From Erpobdella octoculata (Eukaryota; Annelida; Clitellata; Hirudinida; Erpobdellidae): 64,000 nucleotides of DNA. The DNA lies in assembly GCA_963978895.1 (NCBI GenBank), contig OZ022238.1:40864134-40928133 (forward strand). The letters are read 5' to 3'. Position numbers and translations under genes: made by a program. The notes under the pieces were generated by a model. It did no database searches and was not told the DNA's origin. It saw nothing but the letters and a program-made list of their open reading frames with translations. This document shows, in pieces, positions 58,525 through 64,000 of this stretch (positions within the stretch are counted from its first letter, which is position 1; each line of letters starts with the position of its first letter).

Positions 58525-60020
58525 CTTGGTGCTATGGTTAGCTGAGTTGGTAGTATAGGTGTGCGCGGGGACAACTTTTCGTCCCCATCCCCAACCATCC
58601 CCACGAATGTCATCCCGATCTCCATCCCCAACCATCCCCGCAGTGTTTCATCCCCATCCCCATCCATCCCCGCGCTGTTCATCTCCATTTTTAATCAATT
58701 CTGTACTAGTCATTATTTTTCCTTACATCATTTCAATGCAACTATAACTTACGTGTTGATATATAGAATTGCAATAACAATTTAATATGATTCAATACAA
58801 TTTATTTATTTAAGCCCATGACTAAATAAAAGTCTATCAATGTTTTTCCACCTAGCTCAGTTCTTCGATCACTAATGGTTAACCCACTCAGAAGAGGTGC
58901 TAGCTGCTGACACACTCAAAATAATCCTTGCCACTTGAGACAGTTTTGACCATTTCTTTTCCAAAAAAAACTCAGCAAATCGCCTTGTGCACCTTCATCG
59001 TTGAATGCCAAATAGTCAACAACCTTATTAAAATAATTATTGACATTGTGAAACTAGTTGCTCATATAAGCATAATTAATTAATAACAATGAGCAAGCTG
59101 AATTATAAGTTATTACTGAAGTCTAAGAAACTTTTCATGCTTTTAATATAAAGACAGTTTAATAACAAAACCTCATTCGAAACTGAGCTTTTTGAGTTTG
59201 TAGAGTACGAGTTTGCATAAAAGTTGTCTTCATGTTTTCATTTTTGACTAGTTACTAGTTGATGTTCTATGACTGTGAAGTCATTTTGTGGCACTTGTGG
59301 GGCTCAGAATGTAGTGTGACATCATGAACGAGCCTATTAAAGCTCGTTAAAGCTTGTTAGAGATCTATTAAAATCTCTAACAAAATTAAAAAAATTCAAT
59401 TTTATGTAAAACTTAATAATGTGAAAGCAAATTAATCAAAATCAAACCTTTAATTAGTAGTTTAATTGCAGTTTCTCGCATTGCTTTTCACCGGGGTTAG
59501 AGTGAAATTAAAGGCGACTGTTGCAGCTAATTTTTGATCTTCAGCCTTTTCCATATTTAAATAAAAATTCAAACTAGGACTTTGGAAATTTAACAAATAA
59601 TGCAACCCATGACTTTAAAACTTTCGATATATCAGCGATAAAACAACAGCGCGTTGCAAAGATTAAAAAACATAAACAATGATATGTATGACTCGATACA
59701 TTTGCGGTTAATTGGAAACAATTTTATTTTATAAAAAACTTATTTTATTTTTGCGGTGATACTGCAAAAACTCGTCCCCATTCCCGCGGTAGTCCCGCAA
59801 CGTTTGTTTCCATCCCCGCGGTAACCCCGCAACTTCATCCCCATTACCGCGGTATCCCCACCTCATTCGTCCCCGTATCCGCGGTAATACCGCAAAATCC
59901 GCGGTAATCCCGCTGTCCCCACTACCGTGCACACCTCTAGTTGGTAGAGCGTTAGCCTTGAATGTGAGAGCTTCACGGTTCGACTCCCACTCACTGCCTT
60001 GTAGCCCATGTCAACGGAAA
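58525..60020 (+). repeat. tRNA-like SINE head split by a hAT element
   Basis: Before the hAT: TTAGCTGAGTTGGTAG. After it: GTTGGTAGAGCGTTAGCC, then GGTTCGACTCCC. Joined across the duplication these give a standard A box and B box at tRNA spacing. The anticodon arm is not a clean stem, so it is a SINE or pseudo-tRNA. Confidence 0.65.
58554..59939. mobile_element. hAT-type element inside the A box of a tRNA-like SINE
   Basis: Perfect 8-bp duplication GTTGGTAG (58546-58553 and 59940-59947). The inverted ends TATAGGTGTGCGCGG and TAGAGGTGTGCACGG match at 13 of 15 positions. Subterminal CCCCATCCCC repeats lie at the left (58575-58680), CGCGGTA.CCCGC repeats at the right (59770-59920). No transposase was recognised, so it is non-autonomous. 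Confidence 0.85.
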
Positions 60021-60089
60021 ACTTAGCGGGTAAAATCGTTCTTTGAACAAATCGGAAAAGGCGCTCAATAAATTATCAAACATTAACAT

Positions 60090-60312
60090 TTACATTTTTC
60101 TCCTCAGAGGAAGACTTTCACCTGCAAACATACGCTCAACCTTCATTTGGTTGATGTTTTGTTCATTTTGTAGTTTCACTACTAACTTCGATAGTGTTAC
60201 GTGCAATTTGAACCGCCCGTGCAAAGGTATTGTGCCACCCTTCAGCTGTGTTGTTAGTACGAGGAATGTCATCACGGGCAGCTTGTTAGCAGTCCCAGAT
60301 ATCATATGAAAA
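60090..60312 (-). pseudogene. MULE transposase C-terminal remnant
   Basis: One minus-strand frame reads RTNNTAEGWHNTFARAVQ, the hallmark NN..EGWH..F motif of animal MULE transposases. One frame over, KLQNEQNINQMKVERMFAGE continues the homology. A frameshift near 60200 separates the two. The catalytic DDE region is gone. Confidence 0.75.
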
Positions 60313-60537
60313 AAGACCAAATCCCAGTTTATTGGCTTCAAGGGCAATTTGTTTAGGTTTGGTTTGCAACGAATTGTCCTGCGACGAATTGTCCGCGACG
60401 AATTGTCCTGCGACGAATTGTCCTAGAACCCCCATATCTATCTTATTATCATAAACGTTGTAAACATTGAAAATAATTATGATTTCTCTTGCAAAAATGC
60501 TTGCTGGACGAAAAAAATAATTTCCGTGCAGGAGTTT

Positions 60538-60775
60538 TTACAAACTTTTATTTAGGTTACAATCTGTGTGTGTGTGTGTGTGTGGCATTCTCTGTACGCA
60601 AATCTTGCAAGTAAAATTTAACCAGCTTTTTCACTAGCTAGAAAGCTGAAACTTTCAACATAGCTTTATATTGGATGACAATACATGATTCAGTTAAAAA
60701 AAATTAATTTGAACATCTTTCTTATTTCTAAATCGAGTGTATTTGAAATTAAAGTTTGTGTTAAAAAATTCGTTT
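60538..60775 (+). repeat. Interspersed ~240-bp repeat, copy 3
   Basis: Matches the copies at 10.35 and 40.34 kb, with a GTGTGT expansion at its start. Confidence 0.75.
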
Positions 60776-60777
60776 TT

Positions 60778-60985
60778 TACCAATGCTTTTATTAACTCGT
60801 CGGCTCTGTTTCTCTGTCTGTTTCTCTGTCTGTCTGTTTCTCTGTCTGTTTCAAATCTTGCAATCAATTTTTGAGTCACTTCCTGTTGATAGATTTTTTT
60901 CAAATTTTGCATACATGCTCAAGATAGAAGACAATGCAATATTCAATTATTAGTTTTACAATAAGTCAATTAATTTAGTTAATTT
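60778..60985 (+). repeat. ~205-bp direct repeat, copy 1
   Basis: From CCAATGCTTTTATTAACTCG to ATAAGTCAATTAATTTAG it is almost identical to 61201-61397, apart from CTGT-unit number in the CTCTGTCTGTTT tract. Confidence 0.85.
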
Positions 60986-61056
60986 TCTTGAGGATTTTAT
61001 CGAGGGGTTTCTTGAGGGTTTTCTTGAGGGTTTTCTTGAGGGTTTTCTTGACCACA
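60986..61056 (+). repeat. GAGGGTTTTCTT tandem repeat
   Basis: Three to four copies of TTTTCTTGAGGG lie in the spacer between the two 205-bp repeats. Confidence 0.7.
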
Positions 61057-61200
61057 AAACGCTAACCGACTGGCAGACTATTTTACCAAGTTAACACGAA
61101 CCACACTCACTGACCGCGATTCTCAAGCGTGTACGAAATTTTCATGAAAATAGTTGAGATATTTAAATTCGATGCTTTTTGATGATATTTTTATTATTAT

Positions 61201-61397
61201 TACCAATGCTTTTATTAACTCGTCGTCTCTGTTTCTCTGTCTGTCTGTTTGTTTCTCTGTCTGTTTCAAATCTTGCAATCAATTTTTGAGTCACTTCCTG
61301 ATGATAGATTTTTTCAAATTTTGCATACATGCTTAAAATAGAAGACAATGCAATATTCAATTATTAGTTTTACAATAAGTCAATTAATTTAGATAAT
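61201..61397 (+). repeat. ~205-bp direct repeat, copy 2
   Basis: Second copy of 60778-60985, differing by a few bases. The high identity suggests a recent segmental duplication of about 420 bases or two insertions of one family. Confidence 0.85.
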
Positions 61398-61399
61398 TT

Positions 61400-62305
61400 T
61401 AATTAATTTCGATATTTCGATATAATTAAGATATTTCGACTTTAACATAAAATAAAAGAGTAATATAAGAAAAAATTGATTGCAAAATTTGTGTTTTAAT
61501 TACATATAAGAGCATTGGTTTTAAAAATTCGTTTTTAATTTACTTGTTTCTTTACTTGTTATGCTCACGATTCCAGCACCAACAAATCTAAGTGGGGTCG
61601 CTGCTATTGTCCTGGCGGTTCGCCGTGGTTGGAATCGGTAAAATTGCAGAGCATTTGTGTCGAGAACAACCGTTAAAGCGTATTTCAGTTGTGTATTTTG
61701 AATCAAGTTGTGTGCGTAAACTGTTTTTAAGTTCACTGGTATAGGCGAGTCTAATGTTTTTCTGACGTTTATTGGGTTTTGAGAAGTTCGGTTGCAAATC
61801 TGTACTGCCTCAACATTTTTGCTTTCATTTTCTGCGTTCTTTTTAATGATGTGATTTTTTCCATGTCTGTCATAGTAACATTTTACACCTGTCTGGTCAA
61901 TAACATACTCTGACTTTTTGCAAGCAGATTTTAATTGATTTTCTTCGAAACAATGAGTTTCAGCTTAATTGAGCTCTGTTTTACATTGAAAAAAGCCAGT
62001 GTAAAAATATTCAGCAGGTCTTTGGATAAATACGGGTTGAACGTACACGATACAAGATGCCATGACAAGCTAAAAAGTGTTAACAGAAAAAAGTGTATAG
62101 AAAGATACAGAGCACTTTCTTAGTCCAAATCGCTGAGGAGTGAATACGCCTCTGAGTCAAAATATCAAATGACAAAAACGAAAAAGTTACTCCTATTTAT
62201 ACCCATACGACAATGGCTTCGCGAGAAGATGATTGGCTATACGGCATTAGGTCCTATTTGATTGGATCTAGCAACTCAGTCCTTGTATGGTTGTCTATAT
62301 ATATA
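61400..62305. other. Intergenic DNA, nothing firm
   Basis: A 62-residue plus-strand frame (61935-62123) and a minus-strand frame near 61520-61800 have no recognised domain. The stretch may be part of an older transposon. Confidence 0.35.
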
Positions 62306-62311
62306 TATAAA

Positions 62312-62608
62312 CTAGCAGTGCCCGTAGCGGCATCGCTCGCATGAAATTAGAGAGTTTGAACCGTGCATCCATAGTAGAGATCATTTTTTTAAGTCTTGGT
62401 TCGGCCCGTCGACAACTTAGCCCAGCCCGATTTAAAAACCCAAACTCCTAGCACGGCACAGCCCGTCTGAATTAGGCCCAGCCCATTCTTACAGGCCTAG
62501 AAGTTCTATATACTTGATGAAAAACCTCTGCACGTCCTACCTTGACTTCAGGTTTGGCCCGGCCCAACTGAAGACCCTAAAATCACTAAAATATCTATAT
62601 ACTTGGTG
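62312..62608 (-). mobile_element. Helentron/pearl-like repeat, family B, copy 3 (truncated)
   Basis: Starts CTAGCAGTGCCCGTAGCGGC and follows the 10.69-kb copy for about 300 bases, including TTGAACCGTGCATCCATAG and TTCTATATACTTGATGAAAA, then breaks off before the 155-bp units. Confidence 0.55.
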
Positions 62609-62702
62609 TAAGATGAAGATGATTCATCTTACGTATTTTCATAATATTTGTTTATTTTATTTTATTATGTGTGCATTTTATAATGATTGGATATGTTGAA
62701 AC
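62609..62702 (+). repeat. Interspersed repeat with terminal palindrome, copy 2
   Basis: GTAAGATGAAGATGATTCAT, then CTTACGTATTTTCATAATAT; the inverse of 38236-38332. Confidence 0.7.
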
Positions 62703-62708
62703 AATAAG

Positions 62709-63019
<311 letters not shown>

Positions 63020-63020
<1 letters not shown>

Positions 63021-63764
63021 TAGCGGGGTTACCCGGCGTTGCCCGGGGTTTTTAGAGGTTTTTCTAATGTTTGTCCCTCTCGCTCCCGTTTCCTTCTCCA
63101 CTTTCCCGTTTTCGTCGCGTTCCCGGTCGCTTTTCCGCTCTCGGTCGTTTTCCAGCTCCCGGTCGCTTTCCCGCTCAGAAGTTTTGTTATCGATTTTCTC
63201 TCTTGCTCGCGTTTCCTTCCAAGCTTGCTCTCACGATTCCAGTCGCTTTCCGCGTTCCCGGTCGCTTTCCGCGTTCCCGGTCGCTTTCCCGTTCCCGGTC
63301 GCTTTCCCGTTCCCGGTCGCTTTCCCGTTCCCGGTCGCTTTCCCGTTCCCGGTCGCTTTCCCGTTCCCGGTCGCTTTCCCGTTCCCGGTCGCTTTCCCGT
63401 TCCCGCTCACGCTTGCTCTCCCATTCCCGGTCACGGTTGCTCTCCCGTTCCCGTCCCCGTTCACGCTCATTTTCTCTTTTCCATTCTTTCATAGCTTCTG
63501 TTAGCCTATAAAACGTAAAATAGATTTGCTAAGACTATATATATATATGAATGTTTGTGGGTTAGTTTGTCTATTATAGAAACGGGAAAGCGACCCGGAA
63601 CGGACAGCGAGTGGGAGCGGGAATGCGACCGGCATCGGGAAAACGACCGAAAACGGGAAAGCGAACAGGAGTGGGAAAGCAGGTGGGAAAGTAAACGGGA
63701 GAGAAAGAGACAAACATTAGAAAAACCTCTAAAAAACCCGGGCAACGCCGGGTATCTCCGCTAG
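63020..63764. mobile_element. Foldback repeat, family A, copy 3 (fullest)
   Basis: 745 bases with ~65-bp inverted ends: CTAGCGGGGTTACCCGGCGT at the left, its counterpart ending GGGTATCTCCGCTAG at the right. The left half carries about ten CCCGTTCCCGGTCGCTTT units (63240-63410). The right half is shorter and inverse. The left side abuts (AT)n, the right side ACATACAT. Confidence 0.7.
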
Positions 63765-63851
63765 TACATACATAAACACAGACACAGACACACATACATG
63801 CACATACACATACATACATACACACATACATACGCACATACATATATATAT

Positions 63852-64000
63852 AGTTCCCGCTCGCTCACCCGCTCCGCTCTGCTTATTTTGTGACGGATTT
63901 CAAAAATTTTTTCTCTATATTTGATTCCCCTTGACTCTCAAGATTGTGTGAAAATTTCATTACGATCGGATGAATGGTGTAGCAATGCATAAACGCCATT
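63852..64000 (+). repeat. Family A tail, copy 3, cut by window end
   Basis: TTCCCGCTCGCTCACCCGCT through GCAATGCATAAACGCC, same order as at 53.11 and 55.23 kb. It runs off the window. Confidence 0.75.

Larger units (their letters stand above)
58011..60433 (-). mobile_element. Mutator-like (MULE) transposon, decayed and interrupted
   Basis: Blocks of GGACAATTCGTCGC repeats lie at 58021-58128 and, inverted, at 60366-60425, the right end finishing CCTAGAACCCC. Inside, next to the right end, is a MULE transposase remnant on the minus strand. A SINE split by a hAT occupies the middle. The exact left boundary and target duplication were not established. Confidence 0.6.

Overview
This window is animal nuclear DNA: AT-rich, intron-rich and crowded with microsatellites and transposable elements. 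No bacterial-type operons, CRISPR arrays or viral genes were seen. Two genes are conserved animal genes with GT-AG introns. The 5S rRNA-derived repeats, the CR1/L2-like LINEs, the (TA)n- and ACAT-rich repeats and the pearl/Helentron-like repeats with ~155-bp internal tandem units together suggest an invertebrate, most likely a lophotrochozoan (mollusc, annelid, nemertean or similar). The species is inferred only loosely.

Three protein genes were reconstructed by hand. (1) A non-alpha nicotinic acetylcholine receptor subunit on the minus strand, 42622 down to 7448: eight coding exons, including a signal-peptide exon and a 45-bp exon, 537 residues, about 35 kb of genomic span. (2) An unrecognised three-exon gene on the plus strand, 44489-48147, 810 residues. 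(3) ABCE1/RLI1, the ribosome-recycling ATPase, on the minus strand, 53619 down to 48428: 14 exons, 601 residues, apparently intact. The receptor and the unknown gene are head-to-head about 1.9 kb apart. The unknown gene and ABCE1 are tail-to-tail, with AATAAA signals on opposite strands only about 6 bases apart.

Region by region. 0-7.1 kb, beyond the receptor 3' end, is a nested transposon cluster: a 5S-derived foldback repeat whose (TA)n tract holds two hAT elements, the second carrying a CR1/L2-like LINE with an ~810-bp (ATT)n tail. 7.4-29 kb is the body of the receptor gene. Its 11-kb intron contains a long (ATC)n array into which a 6.6-kb LTR retrotransposon has inserted. That element is of Ty3/gypsy type but has integrase upstream of reverse transcriptase (the GMR1-like order), and its LTRs are almost identical. 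29-42.5 kb is the receptor's first intron, with a second 5S-derived foldback repeat, an (ACAT)n array, a SINE and a Helentron-like repeat. 42.6-53.6 kb holds the unknown gene and ABCE1, whose introns carry a hAT remnant, a SINE and a LINE fragment. 53.6-64 kb has no protein gene: it contains SINEs, a tRNA-Glu-like sequence, a diverged relative of the retrotransposon LTR, a decayed Mutator-like element containing a SINE that is itself split by a hAT, and several copies of a (TA)n-anchored foldback repeat family.

All identifications come from reading the sequence and recalling family motifs. No database search was run.
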